A DNA stretch of 64,000 bases from Planctomycetaceae bacterium (GCA_011525785.1 WYBT01000026.1:1-64000), one strand, 5' to 3'; shown: positions 28,625 to 37,525, counted from the stretch's first letter. Numbers and translations are program-made. The notes: generated by a model from the sequence alone, not told the origin.

Positions 28625-28683
28625 GTTCGTGATCGGCGAGCCGCACGCGTGCAGGGCCAGCCGCGACGGATTAGAACAGGCGC

Positions 28684-29448
28684 GTGAGTGAGCCTCAAAG
28701 CGCCGGCACGCGCGTCGTTCTGCTCGGCGCCTCCAACCTCAGCGCGGGCTTGCGCCAGATCGCAGCGCTCGCTCGCGCGGGAATCGACGGACCGCTGGAG
28801 CTGTACGCCGCTGCGGGCAACGGACGTTCCTACGGACAGCTCAGCCGCTTTCTCGGCCGCGTTCTGCCGGGCATCGACGCCTGCGGACTGTGGAGCGCGC
28901 TCGACGCGACGCGCTCGCAACGCACGCTCGCGCTGGTGACCGACGTCGGCAACGATCTCGCCTTCGGCGCCAGCGCCGCGCAGGTGCAGGACTGGCTCGA
29001 ACTCGCGCTCGAGCGGCTCGCGCGCCACGGGGCGAGCGTGGTGATCACCGGGTTGCCGTTGGCCAGCGTGGAGCGCATGCCGGCCTGGGAGTTCCGGCTG
29101 TGGTCGAAGCTGTTGTTCCCGTGGCACTCCATCGAGCGCTCGCACGTGTTGGCGCAGGCGCGCGAGCTCGATGCGCGCGTGGGCGAGCTCGCTCGCGCGC
29201 GCGGCCTCGTCAAGGTCGACCCGCTCCTGGAGTGGTATGGACACGACCCGATCCATGTCCGCCGCGGCGCGCGCAGGCAGGCTTGGGCGAGCTACCTCGC
29301 GCCCCTGGGGCTGCGCGCGAGCCCCCCGGCGGCGCCCGAGTGGCGGGGGCGACTGTGGTACGAGCGCGTGCGCGTGTTGGGGCGCGAATGCGGAGTTCCG
29401 CAGCCCTGCGCGCGCTTCGACCCAGACGGTTCGCTGCGCCTCTATTGA
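28684..29448 (+). CDS. SGNH/GDSL-like hydrolase
   Basis: A 254-residue protein with SGNH-type blocks. Block I is LLGASNLSAG, with Ser at the nucleophile place. A Gly/Asn-containing block (AAGNGRSYG) comes next, then VTDVGNDLAFG as block III and DPIHV (Asp-x-x-His) near residue 180 as the catalytic pair. This suggests an esterase or acyl hydrolase acting without a signal peptide. The GTG start at 28684 gives a short leader to strand 1. It is followed 47 bp later by the SDR gene on the same strand. The substrate is unknown, and the family assignment rests on motif order only. Confidence 0.6.
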   Translation: MSEPQSAGTRVVLLGASNLSAGLRQIAALARAGIDGPLELYAAAGNGRSYGQLSRFLGRVLPGIDACGLWSALDATRSQRTLALVTDVGNDLAFGASAAQVQDWLELALERLARHGASVVITGLPLASVERMPAWEFRLWSKLLFPWHSIERSHVLAQARELDARVGELARARGLVKVDPLLEWYGHDPIHVRRGARRQAWASYLAPLGLRASPPAAPEWRGRLWYERVRVLGRECGVPQPCARFDPDGSLRLY

Positions 29449-29495
29449 GCGGGACCGGCGCTCGGCTTTGGAATCCGCGCGCAGATTCCGAAACA

Positions 29496-30404
29496 ATGCG
29501 TGCCCCCATGTCCCACGCTTCCAGTCCCTCGTCGACTTCCGCGGGCGCGCCGCACTCCGGCGCCCACGCGACGGATTCCCACGGCCACGACGCTCACGGC
29601 CACGACGCTCACGGCCACGACGCGCCCGCACCGGCCGCACCTGCGCGCCGCGCCAAGGAGCGCCGCGCGATCGTGGTCGGCGCGAGTTCGGGGATCGGCG
29701 CCGCGCTGGTGAAGCAGCTGGTGCGCGAGGGCGTCGACGTCGTGGCGGTGGCGCGTCGTGCTGCGCAGCTCGAGGCGCTCGCGCACGATTGCGCGGGCTC
29801 GCCGGGGCGTGTGATCCCGCTGACGCACGATGTGGCGCGCTTCGATGAGGTCGAGGCAGCCTTCGAGCGCGCCGTGCGCGAGTTGGGCGGCCTGGATCTG
29901 ATCGTCTACGCCGCGGGCTTGATGCTCGAAGTCGGTCCGAACGAGTTCGACACGGGCAAGGACCTCGACATGCTCGGCGTGAACGTCGGCGGCTGCATCG
30001 CGTGGCTGAACCCGGCGGCGAATCTCATGCGCACGCAGCGCTCGGGCACGATCGTCGGCATCTCGTCGATCGCCGGCGAGCGCGGCCGCAAGGGTAATCC
30101 TGTCTACGGCGCGACCAAGGCCGCGATGAACCACTACCTCGAGGCGCTGCGCAATCGGCTCGCCGACTGGGCCGTGCACGTGTGCACGATCAAGCCCGGT
30201 TTCGTCGAGACCGCGATGCTGGCGCAGGCGCGCGCGCAGGGCCGCACGATCAAGGGCGCGATCAGCGCGGAAGACTGTGCGAGCGCGATCCTGCGCGCAG
30301 CGCGCAGCGGCAAGAACGAGGTCTTCGTGCCCTTCAAGTGGCGCATCGTCGGCTTCGTGATCCGCAACATCCCCTCGTTCGTGTTCAAGGGCATGAACAT
30401 CTGA
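29496..30404 (+). CDS. Short-chain dehydrogenase with His-rich N-terminus, DprE2-like partner
   Basis: A 302-residue NAD(P)-dependent SDR. The first 55 residues are a low-complexity extension with three HGHDA units, encoded by exact 15-bp repeats at 29580-29624. The Rossmann motif GASSGIG lies at 62-68, followed by YAAGLM, GISSIAG and the Tyr-x-x-x-Lys pair in YGATK. A hydrophobic C-terminus (IVGFVIRNIPSFVF) may touch the membrane. The next gene is a DprE1-like FAD oxidase overlapping by one base (TGATG), so the two probably act as an oxidation/reduction epimerase pair. The His-rich tail could bind metals. An alternative start at 29508 would shorten it by four residues. Confidence 0.85.
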   Translation: MRAPMSHASSPSSTSAGAPHSGAHATDSHGHDAHGHDAHGHDAPAPAAPARRAKERRAIVVGASSGIGAALVKQLVREGVDVVAVARRAAQLEALAHDCAGSPGRVIPLTHDVARFDEVEAAFERAVRELGGLDLIVYAAGLMLEVGPNEFDTGKDLDMLGVNVGGCIAWLNPAANLMRTQRSGTIVGISSIAGERGRKGNPVYGATKAAMNHYLEALRNRLADWAVHVCTIKPGFVETAMLAQARAQGRTIKGAISAEDCASAILRAARSGKNEVFVPFKWRIVGFVIRNIPSFVFKGMNI

Positions 30405-31885
30405 TGGCGCCGGCGCTGCGATCGCTGTCCGTCGCGCCGAACAGGCGCATCCCTGAGCGCCTGGAGTACGTCGAGGGCTGGGGCATGGCGGTGGGCGCGT
30501 TCGCGTCCGTGCTGCGCCCGCGCTCGGTCGAGGAGGTGCTCGAGTGCTTCTCGCTCGCCGCTCAGCGCGGTCATCCGCTGGTGCTGCGCGGCGGCGGCAA
30601 CAGCTACGGCGACGCGAGCATGAACTCGCGCGGCCTGGTGCTCGACATCTCGCGGATGAACCGCGTGATCGCCTTCGATGCGAACAGCGGTGTCGCCACG
30701 CTCGAGCCGGGCGTGACGATCGAGAAGCTGTGGAAGACGATCCTGCCGCTCGGGTTCTGGCCGCGCGTGGTGTCGGGGACGATGTTCCCGACGGTCGCTG
30801 GAGCGCTCGCGGCCAACATCCACGGCAAGAACAACTACGCCGTCGGCACGATCGGCGACGCGTGCCTGGAGTTCGACATCGCGCTGCCCAGCGGCGAGCA
30901 CAAGACCTGCAGCCGCACGCAGAACCCCGACCTGTTCCACGCGGCGATCGGCGGCTTCGGATTGCTCGGTTGCTTCACGCGCATCGTGCTGCAGACCAAG
31001 CGCGTGCACTCGGGCGATGTGCGCGTGAGCGCAGCCAGCCCGCGCACCTTGAAGGAGATGATGGACTACTTCGAGGCGCACAAGCACGAGGCCGACTACC
31101 TCGTGGGCTGGATCGATTGCTTCAGCGGCGGCGACAGCGCTGGCCGCGGGCTGATCCACCGCGCCGATTACCTCGAGCCCGGCGAGGACGCGCACCCCGA
31201 GCAGACGCTGCGCGTCGCGCACCAGGAACTGCCCGCGAACATCATGGGCCTGTTCCCCAAGTCGCAGGTCTGGCGCATCCTGGTTCTGTTCAACCACGAC
31301 CTCGGCATGCGTTCGATCAACGCGGCCAAGTACGTGGCCGGGCGCCTCGAGAGCATGGCGCCGCCGTACCGCCAGTCGCACGCGGGCTTCGCCTTCCTGC
31401 TCGACTACGTGCCCAACTGGAAGTGGGCCTACGGCCGCCGCCGCGGCGAGTACGGCCTGATCCAGTACCAGCCCTTCGTCCCGCACGAGCACGCACACGC
31501 CGTGCACAGCGAGATCCTCGAGCGTTGCCGCCGCGCGGGACACGTGCCCTACCTGGGCGTGTTCAAGCGCCACCGCCCCGATCCGTTCTGGCTCACGCAC
31601 GCCGTGGACGGCTGGAGCATGGCGATGGACTTCAAGGTCAGCCCGTCGCGCCGTGCGGAGCTGTGGAAGCTGTGCGATGAGCTCACCGAACTGGTGATCT
31701 CCGCGGGCGGCCGCTTCTACTTCGCGAAGGACGCGGTTATCGACGCGAGCGACGCCGCGCGTTTCCTTCCGCGGGATCGCATGGCGGCCTTCGCCGCGCT
31801 CAAGCACGCCTGCGATCCGCAGACCTTGCTCGAAGGCGATCTGTACCGGCGCGCCTTCCGCGAGTGGATCGACAACAACGCCTGA
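30404..31885 (+). CDS. FAD-dependent oxidoreductase, DprE1-like
   Basis: A 493-residue FAD-binding (PCMH-type) oxidase. The adenine/ribityl-binding motif is RGGGNSYGD (62-70). The second FAD segment is GALAANIHGKNNYAVGTIGD, and GGFGLLGCFTRI follows. These match the order in DprE1, which oxidises decaprenylphosphoryl ribose at C2. In mycobacteria the keto product is then reduced by the SDR DprE2. Here the SDR gene is immediately upstream with a TGATG overlap. The sugar substrate is unknown because arabinogalactan is not expected in this organism. Two-step epimerisation of a lipid-linked or free sugar is an inference from the pairing. Confidence 0.85.
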   Translation: MAPALRSLSVAPNRRIPERLEYVEGWGMAVGAFASVLRPRSVEEVLECFSLAAQRGHPLVLRGGGNSYGDASMNSRGLVLDISRMNRVIAFDANSGVATLEPGVTIEKLWKTILPLGFWPRVVSGTMFPTVAGALAANIHGKNNYAVGTIGDACLEFDIALPSGEHKTCSRTQNPDLFHAAIGGFGLLGCFTRIVLQTKRVHSGDVRVSAASPRTLKEMMDYFEAHKHEADYLVGWIDCFSGGDSAGRGLIHRADYLEPGEDAHPEQTLRVAHQELPANIMGLFPKSQVWRILVLFNHDLGMRSINAAKYVAGRLESMAPPYRQSHAGFAFLLDYVPNWKWAYGRRRGEYGLIQYQPFVPHEHAHAVHSEILERCRRAGHVPYLGVFKRHRPDPFWLTHAVDGWSMAMDFKVSPSRRAELWKLCDELTELVISAGGRFYFAKDAVIDASDAARFLPRDRMAAFAALKHACDPQTLLEGDLYRRAFREWIDNNA

Positions 31886-31892
31886 GCGGGCG

Positions 31893-32618
31893 TCACTCGT
31901 CGAAGCGCGCGTAGGCCTTGGCGGCCCGCACTTGCACGATGCGGTCCTCCTCGGCGATCCAGGCCGAGAGGTGGCCGCCCCACACGCAGCCCGAGTCCAG
32001 CCCGCGCAGCCGCGGGCGGAGCACCAGGTCCATGCGCGCCCAGTGGCCGTAGACGACTGTGCGGTGGTCGCCGACGCGCGAGCGGAACCAGTGCTCGAAC
32101 CACGGCGCGTAGGGCGCGTCGGGAGGCGGCCAGTCGGTGCGCGGGCGCTCGCCGCTGGCCTTCGCGTAGCGCGCGCGCGTCGCGAAATCGATCGCCGGAT
32201 GCGCTTCGCGCGGATCCAGGCCGCGCAGCTCGAGCTCCGGGTCGGCCCAGGCCGGGTGCAGCGCCGCGTGCACCATCCACACGTCGTCCCACTTGCGCAC
32301 GAACGGCCGCTGGCGCAGCCACTCGAGCAGTTCCTCGCGATCGGGTGCGTTGAGCAGCTCGCTCAACGTGTCGTCCGCGCGCAACTCGCGCCGGCCGGCC
32401 GCGACGCGCAGGAGGTGCACGTCGTGGTTTCCGAGGACGCCGCCGGTGGGAAGGGTGCGCAACAAGCGCAGCACGCCTGCTGAGTCGGGGCCGCGGTTGA
32501 CCAGGTCGCCAACCGGCTGGAGTTCGTCGCTCGCGGGATCGAAACGCGCGGCCTCGAGCAAGCGCTCGAGCTCGCTCCGGCAGCCCTGGATGTCGCCGAT
32601 GAAGATGCGCCGCGCCAT
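31893..32618 (-). CDS. ApaH-like diadenosine tetraphosphatase
   Basis: A 241-residue metallophosphoesterase with the PPP-family motifs FIGDIQGC (GDxHG-like, Gln in place of His), VGDLVNRGPDS, GNHDVH, MVHAAL and VVYGHWAR. It is 30-40 residues shorter than typical ApaH but has the ApaH signature GDLVNRGP and WMVHA. The likely reaction is symmetrical hydrolysis of Ap4A to two ADP. It is convergent with the DprE1-like gene, ending 7 bp from its stop. The start is an ATG at 32618; no neighbouring ksgA or apaG supports it. Confidence 0.82.
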   Translation of the reverse strand: MARRIFIGDIQGCRSELERLLEAARFDPASDELQPVGDLVNRGPDSAGVLRLLRTLPTGGVLGNHDVHLLRVAAGRRELRADDTLSELLNAPDREELLEWLRQRPFVRKWDDVWMVHAALHPAWADPELELRGLDPREAHPAIDFATRARYAKASGERPRTDWPPPDAPYAPWFEHWFRSRVGDHRTVVYGHWARMDLVLRPRLRGLDSGCVWGGHLSAWIAEEDRIVQVRAAKAYARFDE

Positions 32619-32675
32619 GGGCGCAAGGGTAGGCCAGCGCGCTGCGAGTGGAAGCCCGTGGCCGCCGCGAGCACA

Positions 32676-33311
32676 ATGCGCGCAGTGAACCCCGCTCCTT
32701 CAACCGCACCCGTTCGCGGGCCGCGGCGCGTGAACGGCCTGCTCGTGCTGCTCGTGCTCGTGACGGTCGGGATGGGGGTCACGAGCGTGCTGTTCAACTG
32801 GCGCGCGCCGCAGTTGCGCGAGCGCATGCAGCAGACGCGCGCGCAGATGCCCAGCTCGGGTGAAGAGCGCCTCGATCTGTGGCTGGTCTACGGCCAGCCC
32901 TACTTCCACGCGCGGCTGATCCAGTTGCGCTACTCGACCCAGCGTCCCTGGCTCGTCACGCACACCGTCGGCGGCGAGCGCAGCGCCGGCCCGGTGGAGG
33001 TGTGGGGCGTGGACATCGCGAACCTCGAGCCCCAGGCCACCGGCCGCGACGGGCTGTGCGTCACGCTCACGCTGCCGCCGCCCAAGCTGCTGGCGCGCGA
33101 GAGCTTCGGCCTGGATGGGAACGACATGGCCAACAACGTCCCGCACTACGCCAGCGCTGAGCTGGCGCCCGACCCGCGCGAGCGCGCCCGCTCGATCGTG
33201 ACCTGGGCGCTGGAGCGCCTGATCCGCCCGCTCGAGCGCGACATCCCCGGCGCGCGCTTCGAGGTCCGCTTCCTCGCGGACCCGGCCGCCGCCGCACCCG
33301 CCGGCGGCTGA
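32676..33311 (+). CDS. Hypothetical membrane-anchored protein
   Basis: A 211-residue protein of unknown function. One membrane helix lies at about 21-40 (LLVLLVLVTVGMGVTSVLF), followed by an outer domain of mixed strands. That domain contains WLVYGQPYFHARLIQLRYS, an LTLPPPKLLARESFG segment and a C-terminal Pro/Ala tail. No conserved catalytic motif is recognised. The ATG at 32676 is chosen over a GTG at 32658 because it places the helix close to the N-terminus. It is followed 22 nt after its stop by two copies of the dispersed repeat. Confidence 0.65.
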   Translation: MRAVNPAPSTAPVRGPRRVNGLLVLLVLVTVGMGVTSVLFNWRAPQLRERMQQTRAQMPSSGEERLDLWLVYGQPYFHARLIQLRYSTQRPWLVTHTVGGERSAGPVEVWGVDIANLEPQATGRDGLCVTLTLPPPKLLARESFGLDGNDMANNVPHYASAELAPDPRERARSIVTWALERLIRPLERDIPGARFEVRFLADPAAAAPAGG

Positions 33312-33332
33312 GCGAGCACCCCGCCCGAGCTG

Positions 33333-33456
33333 CTCGGGCCTCGCGCGGATTTCGGGGTGGTGGTCGCGACAAAACCAAACTTTCAGCGCGGCCGAACGCC
33401 GCGGGGCCTGTCGGCGCTTTGGCCGACGGGCCCATTCGAAGCGGCGTGAAGGCCGC
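33333..33456 (+). repeat. Dispersed structured repeat, copy 1 of a tandem pair
   Basis: The first of two 124-bp direct repeats spaced 148 bp apart, differing at a single base. The middle and inner stems are intact. The outer stem is cut because the sequence diverges after GGCCGC at 33456. It starts 22 nt after the stop of the hypothetical membrane protein. Confidence 0.9.
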
Positions 33457-33480
33457 CCGGAGCTACCACCTTCTTGAAGT

Positions 33481-33604
33481 CTCGGGCCTCGCGCGGATTT
33501 CGGGGTGGTGGTCGCGACAAAACCAAACTTTCAGCGCGGCCGAACGCCGCGGGGCCTGTCGGCGCTTTGGCCGACGGGCCCATTCGAAGCGGTGTGAAGG
33601 CCGC
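33481..33604 (+). repeat. Dispersed structured repeat, copy 2 of a tandem pair
   Basis: Near-identical to the copy at 33333-33456. A long hairpin can be drawn. The outer stem is TCAGCGCGGCC (33531) with GGCCGCGCTGA. The middle stem is ACGCCGC with GCGGTGT. The inner 12-bp stem is GGGCCTGTCGGC with GCCGACGGGCCC, closing loop GCTTTG at 33564-33569. No gene is supported between 33312 and 33819. Confidence 0.9.
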
Positions 33605-33819
33605 GCTGAGCGGTTCTGACAGGCTGCTCACGCGCCGGCCGGTGAAGTGCGTTTTCCTGCACCAGGCTGGTGCACGGCGCTACCTTGATAGCGATTGTCG
33701 GCCATTCCCGCGGCCGCGCGGCGCGCTCGCAGCCCATTCAAGGCCGTCCTGCGCGGAACGCGAAGAACTCCCGTCCCTTGCCCGACTCCGCACGCACACC
33801 CGAGCCTCCGCAGAGGTTG

Positions 33820-35724
33820 GTGATCCCGTTTTCGGCACGGGCGGGCGCTGTCGTGTTCTCGGCCTGCGTGCTGGCCGCCGTCGACACGACCATCCTCAAG
33901 CGCGTTCACCCGCACTGGAGCGTCGGTCCGGGGGCCTTCGTCCAGTCCTTCGCTCTGTGGTCGGTGTTCGCGCTCTTGGCCCAGGCGCCGGCCGCGCTGT
34001 TCGACCGCTGGCTGCTCGAGCTCGTCTCGCCGGGGCCCGAACGCGTCCACCCGTCGCGCGTCGCGTTGCGCTCCCTGGGCTGGACCGCGCTCCCGGTGAT
34101 CGCGCACGCCTGCCTCGACGAGTTCACCGGGCTGGGCGGCGACGTGAGCGCCCTGCGCGGCTTCCTGCCGTGGTTCGAACTGCTCGCGATCCTGGTGGGC
34201 CTGGGCGTCGCGCTGCGCCTGGCCGGCCTGTTCGTGGCGCGCGTCAGCCCGGCGCGCACCCTCCTGCCGATCGCGCTGGTCAGCGTGCTGTTGGGCGTCG
34301 GTCTGGACCTCGCGCGCGACGAGCGCGGCAGCGAAGCGACGGCGGGCGCCCGCCCCAACCTGCTCCTGGTGGTCTGGGACACCGCGCGCGCGCAGAACAC
34401 CACGCCCTACGGCTATTCGCGGGACACCACGCCGCACCTCGCGCGCGCCTGCGAGGACGCCCTGCGCTTCGAGACCGCCCGTTCGGCCTCGGTCTACACG
34501 CTCTCCTCGCACGTTTCGATGCTCACCGGCGTGCACCCGTCACAGCACGGCGCACGCCTGATGCACCGCCGCTTCCAGCCGCTCTCGACGCCCAACGTCG
34601 CGCGCGCCCTGCGAGAGTCGGGCTACCGCACGGCGGCCTTCGTGGGCACCGACGTGCTGCGTGCGCAGAGCGGCGTCGCCCACGCCTTCGAGCACTACAG
34701 CGACCGCGTCGACCCGTGGGTGACTTACACGCATGCCTGGTCGCTCGTGCACGACCTGCAATCGCTCGCAGCCACGCTGGTGCCGACCCTGCGCTTCAAC
34801 GGCCTGCCGCACTGGTTCCAGGACTATCAGCGGCCCGCCGAGGGCGTGCTGCGCGAGGCTCTGGCCTGGATCGACAACGGCGACCCGCGGCCGTGGTTCT
34901 GCTTCGTGAATCTGTACGACGTGCACTGGCCGTACCTGCCGCACGAGGAGTCGGCCGAGCGCTTCGCCAGCGATTACGACGGGATCGTCGACGGCTACTC
35001 CGAGCGCGGCGACCGCGTGCGCGCGACGGCGGGGTATCGCATGACCGCCAGCGACCACGCGCGGCTGGTCTCGCTGTACGACGCCGAGTTGTGGGATCTG
35101 GACGCCAAGGTCGACGCGTTCCTGGCCGAGCTCGACCTCGGACGCACCGCGCTGGTGCTCACCAGCGACCACGGCGAGGCCTTCGGCGAAGGCGGCCGGC
35201 TGGAGCACGCCGACATCCTCGAGTGTCAGGTGCGCGTGCCGCTGGTGGTTCGCCCGGCGGGCGGCGTGGCCGGCCAGGTCGTGCGCGCGCCCGCCAGCGG
35301 AGTCGACATCGCGCCGACGCTGCTCGGCCTGGCGGGGCTGGCCGCGCCGGCCCAGATGCTGGGGCTCAACCTGATCGGGCCGCTCGACGAGGCGCGCTAC
35401 GTGCTGGTCGAGCACGGCGACGTCCCGCGCGTCGAGCGGACCCAGGCTGCGCTCTACGCGGGACGTCACAAGCTCGTCCGGCACGGCGTTGCGCCCAACT
35501 TCCGCTACGCGCTCCACGATCTCGACACCGACGCGGAGGGCCTGGTCGACATCGCCGCGGCCCATCCGCAGCGCGTGGCCGAGCTGCGCGAGGCTTTGGA
35601 GGGCTACCTCGAGCGCTGGCGGCCGGTGGAGCTGGCGATCGACGCGGCCGGCGGCGAGGACGTGCGCGCGCTGCGCACCCTGGGCTACCTGGACTCCGCG
35701 CACAACGAGGCTCCCCTGCGCTGA
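33820..35724 (+). CDS. Membrane-anchored sulfatase-fold hydrolase or transferase
   Basis: An alkaline-phosphatase superfamily protein of 634 residues from this GTG (684 if an upstream GTG at 33670 is used; that leader is Arg/Pro-rich). About five membrane helices in the first 160 residues precede a sulfatase-like domain with VVWDTARAQN, TSDHGEAFGEGG and LEHADI. At the nucleophile site the sequence is SVYTLSSHVSMLTG, so Thr replaces the Cys/Ser of C/S-x-P-x-R, and formylglycine conversion is impossible. Thr nucleophiles are typical of phosphoethanolamine or phosphoglycerol transferases and of uncharacterised sulfatase-like proteins. It may therefore modify cell-envelope polymers. The substrate is not known. 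Confidence 0.78.
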   Translation: MIPFSARAGAVVFSACVLAAVDTTILKRVHPHWSVGPGAFVQSFALWSVFALLAQAPAALFDRWLLELVSPGPERVHPSRVALRSLGWTALPVIAHACLDEFTGLGGDVSALRGFLPWFELLAILVGLGVALRLAGLFVARVSPARTLLPIALVSVLLGVGLDLARDERGSEATAGARPNLLLVVWDTARAQNTTPYGYSRDTTPHLARACEDALRFETARSASVYTLSSHVSMLTGVHPSQHGARLMHRRFQPLSTPNVARALRESGYRTAAFVGTDVLRAQSGVAHAFEHYSDRVDPWVTYTHAWSLVHDLQSLAATLVPTLRFNGLPHWFQDYQRPAEGVLREALAWIDNGDPRPWFCFVNLYDVHWPYLPHEESAERFASDYDGIVDGYSERGDRVRATAGYRMTASDHARLVSLYDAELWDLDAKVDAFLAELDLGRTALVLTSDHGEAFGEGGRLEHADILECQVRVPLVVRPAGGVAGQVVRAPASGVDIAPTLLGLAGLAAPAQMLGLNLIGPLDEARYVLVEHGDVPRVERTQAALYAGRHKLVRHGVAPNFRYALHDLDTDAEGLVDIAAAHPQRVAELREALEGYLERWRPVELAIDAAGGEDVRALRTLGYLDSAHNEAPLR

Positions 35725-35934
35725 GCCCCCTCGCTCGGCTCGGGCAGTCACCTGCGGCCAGCGACGCTCGACTTGCCGCTGGGACGCGCCGCGGGTACAA
35801 CCTTCGCCCCCAGTTGGCGCACGCCAGTCCTGCCGGGCCCCCACGGGCTCGCCCGGGCCGCGCGCGCCGCTTCGATCCGGTCCACCTCGAGCCCCTTTGT
35901 TCGGCCCGCCCAGCGCGGCGGCGCAGCGACTCCC

Positions 35935-36072
35935 ATGGCAAAAGCACGATTCAAGAACTGCGGTCCGACGCGCGGCCGCAAGAAGGTCCGCCGCATGGGC
36001 ATGGGCTCGGGCAAGATCATCCTCGCGGGCCGCAACAAGAAGCCGCGCCGCGGCCGCGACTACACCGGCTGA
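35935..36072 (+). CDS. Small, strongly basic protein (45 residues)
   Basis: Sixteen of 45 residues are Lys or Arg, arranged as GRKKVRRMGMGSGKIILAG followed by RNKKPRRGRDYTG. The composition suggests RNA or ribosome binding, similar in style to bL34/bL36 but not matching their motifs. The frame has a clear ATG (CCCATGGCAAAAG) with non-random codon choice, including AAA codons that are rare in this GC-rich window. No strong Shine-Dalgarno is visible. It lies in the gap between the sulfatase-fold gene and the convergent M24 peptidase. Function unknown. Confidence 0.62.
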   Translation: MAKARFKNCGPTRGRKKVRRMGMGSGKIILAGRNKKPRRGRDYTG

Positions 36073-36211
36073 GCCGCGCTGTGGATCGAGCGAGCGGAGT
36101 GCAGGCTCCGCCGCCCGTTTCGAGCTTCGCGCTCACGCTCGTCGTGGAGTTGATGCCGGGGCCCACGCTGGGCCCCGTTCCGCGCGCCGCCCCCGTGCTC
36201 GCGCGCTCGGA

Positions 36212-37525
36212 CTACGCCGGCGAGAGCGGCGTGCGCTGCCAGTCGCCGAAGTGCGTCGCGCCGCTCGCGGTGACGGCGATGATGTCCTCGAGCCGCACGC
36301 CGAAGCTGCCGTAGATGTAGATGCCGGGCTCGTTGGAGAGCGTCATGCCCGGTGCCAGCACCACCTGGCTGCCCCCGTCGAAGTAGGGGTCCTCGTGGCC
36401 CTCCAGGCCAATGCCATGCCCGAGGCGATGGGTCAGGTGCTCGTAGCCCGCGCCATAGCCTGAGCCGGCCAGCGCTTCGCGCGCCGCGCGGTCGATCGCG
36501 CCGCAGGTCAGTCCGGGTCGGATCGCGTCGAACGCGCGCCGCTGCGCATCGCGCACCGCGTTCCAGGCGCGCACTTGCTCGACGCCGGGCTGGCCCTCGA
36601 CGCACCAGGTGCGCGTGTTGTCGCTCTGGTAGCCGTGGAAGGCGCCGCCGGTGTCGACCAGCAGGAAATCGCCGCGCGCGAGTTCGAGCCCAGAGTTGTC
36701 GCCGTGCGGATAGGCCGCGGCGGGGCCGACCAGCGAGAGCCGCCACACATCGGTGAGTCCGAGCCTCTGCTGCGCGGCCGTGATGAGCCGGCCAGCCTGC
36801 GCGCCGGTCATGCCGACGCGGATGCGCTGCGCGGCGGCGACGATCGCCTGCTGTGTGAGCTCATTGGCGCGCCGCAGCAGCGCGAGTTCGTGCGCGTCCT
36901 TGCACGCGCGCAGCGCGATCACCTCCGCGCGGCCCAGCTGCACGCGCTCGCGGCCGTGCTCGCGCGCCAGCTCGTCGGCGATGAACACGCGCAGCGCCGG
37001 GTCGACCGCCACGCGCTCGACGCGCCGCTCGCGCAGCGCGGCTGCGAAGGGCGCGAAGGCGTACTCGTGCTCGGCCCAGGTGACCAGCGCGCCGCCGCAC
37101 TTGCCCGGGCCTTCGATCGACAGGCGCGCCTTCTCGGCCTCGAAGGCCGGGCAGATCCAAAAGTGCGAGCCGTCGGCGAGCACCGCCAGCGCGAAGGCGC
37201 GCTCGGATTTGCCCCACGACACGCCGCTCAGGTAGGTCATCGTCGCGCCGCCCTCGCACACGAAGGCGTCGAGTCCGCGCGCGCGGAGGATCTCGGCCAA
37301 GCGGGCGCGGCGCGCGGCGCGCTCGGGCTCGGCGATGGGCTCGTGGAACGGGCGTTGGTCGACGAGCTCGGGGAACTGCTCGAGCGCAGCGTCGCGCTCG
37401 TCGCGCGCGCGCGAGTCGTGGGCGGCGGCGCAACTGGCGGCGCCCAGGCCGAGCGTTGCTCCGCCGAGCAGGGCGTGGCGGCGATCGAGGCGCGGCGGGT
37501 CGGACCGAGAGTCGTGTTCACTCAT
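36212..37525 (-). CDS. Exported M24 aminopeptidase P-like peptidase
   Basis: A 437-residue Xaa-Pro-type metallopeptidase. The N-terminus has a twin-arginine-like motif (DRRHALLGG) ending in AASC, so it may be a Tat-exported lipoprotein. A creatinase-type N-domain runs to about 210. The M24 pita-bread domain carries the dinuclear metal ligands in VDTGGAFHGYQSDNTRT, HRLGHGIGLEGHE, SNEPGIY and RLED. It would remove N-terminal residues before proline outside the cytoplasm. Its start lies 16 bp after the stop of the S9 peptidase gene on the same strand, giving a two-gene operon of proline-directed peptidases. Confidence 0.9.
   Translation of the reverse strand: MSEHDSRSDPPRLDRRHALLGGATLGLGAASCAAAHDSRARDERDAALEQFPELVDQRPFHEPIAEPERAARRARLAEILRARGLDAFVCEGGATMTYLSGVSWGKSERAFALAVLADGSHFWICPAFEAEKARLSIEGPGKCGGALVTWAEHEYAFAPFAAALRERRVERVAVDPALRVFIADELAREHGRERVQLGRAEVIALRACKDAHELALLRRANELTQQAIVAAAQRIRVGMTGAQAGRLITAAQQRLGLTDVWRLSLVGPAAAYPHGDNSGLELARGDFLLVDTGGAFHGYQSDNTRTWCVEGQPGVEQVRAWNAVRDAQRRAFDAIRPGLTCGAIDRAAREALAGSGYGAGYEHLTHRLGHGIGLEGHEDPYFDGGSQVVLAPGMTLSNEPGIYIYGSFGVRLEDIIAVTASGATHFGDWQRTPLSPA

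Noticed and set aside
25238..28687. A 1149-codon open frame on the plus strand opposite the UnbV lipoprotein
   Set aside because: It is antisense to a gene with clear domains, consists of low-diversity Arg/Ala/Glu/Leu sequence, and is the usual result of high third-position GC.
29580..29624. Three exact 15-bp direct repeats as a possible CRISPR or minisatellite
   Set aside because: They are contiguous, in frame and encode HGHDA units inside the SDR gene; no spacers exist. No CRISPR array was seen in the window.
33474..36314. A long plus-strand frame running through the repeat and the sulfatase-fold gene
   Set aside because: It is in a different register from the sulfatase-fold gene, Arg-rich throughout, and starts inside the repeat.
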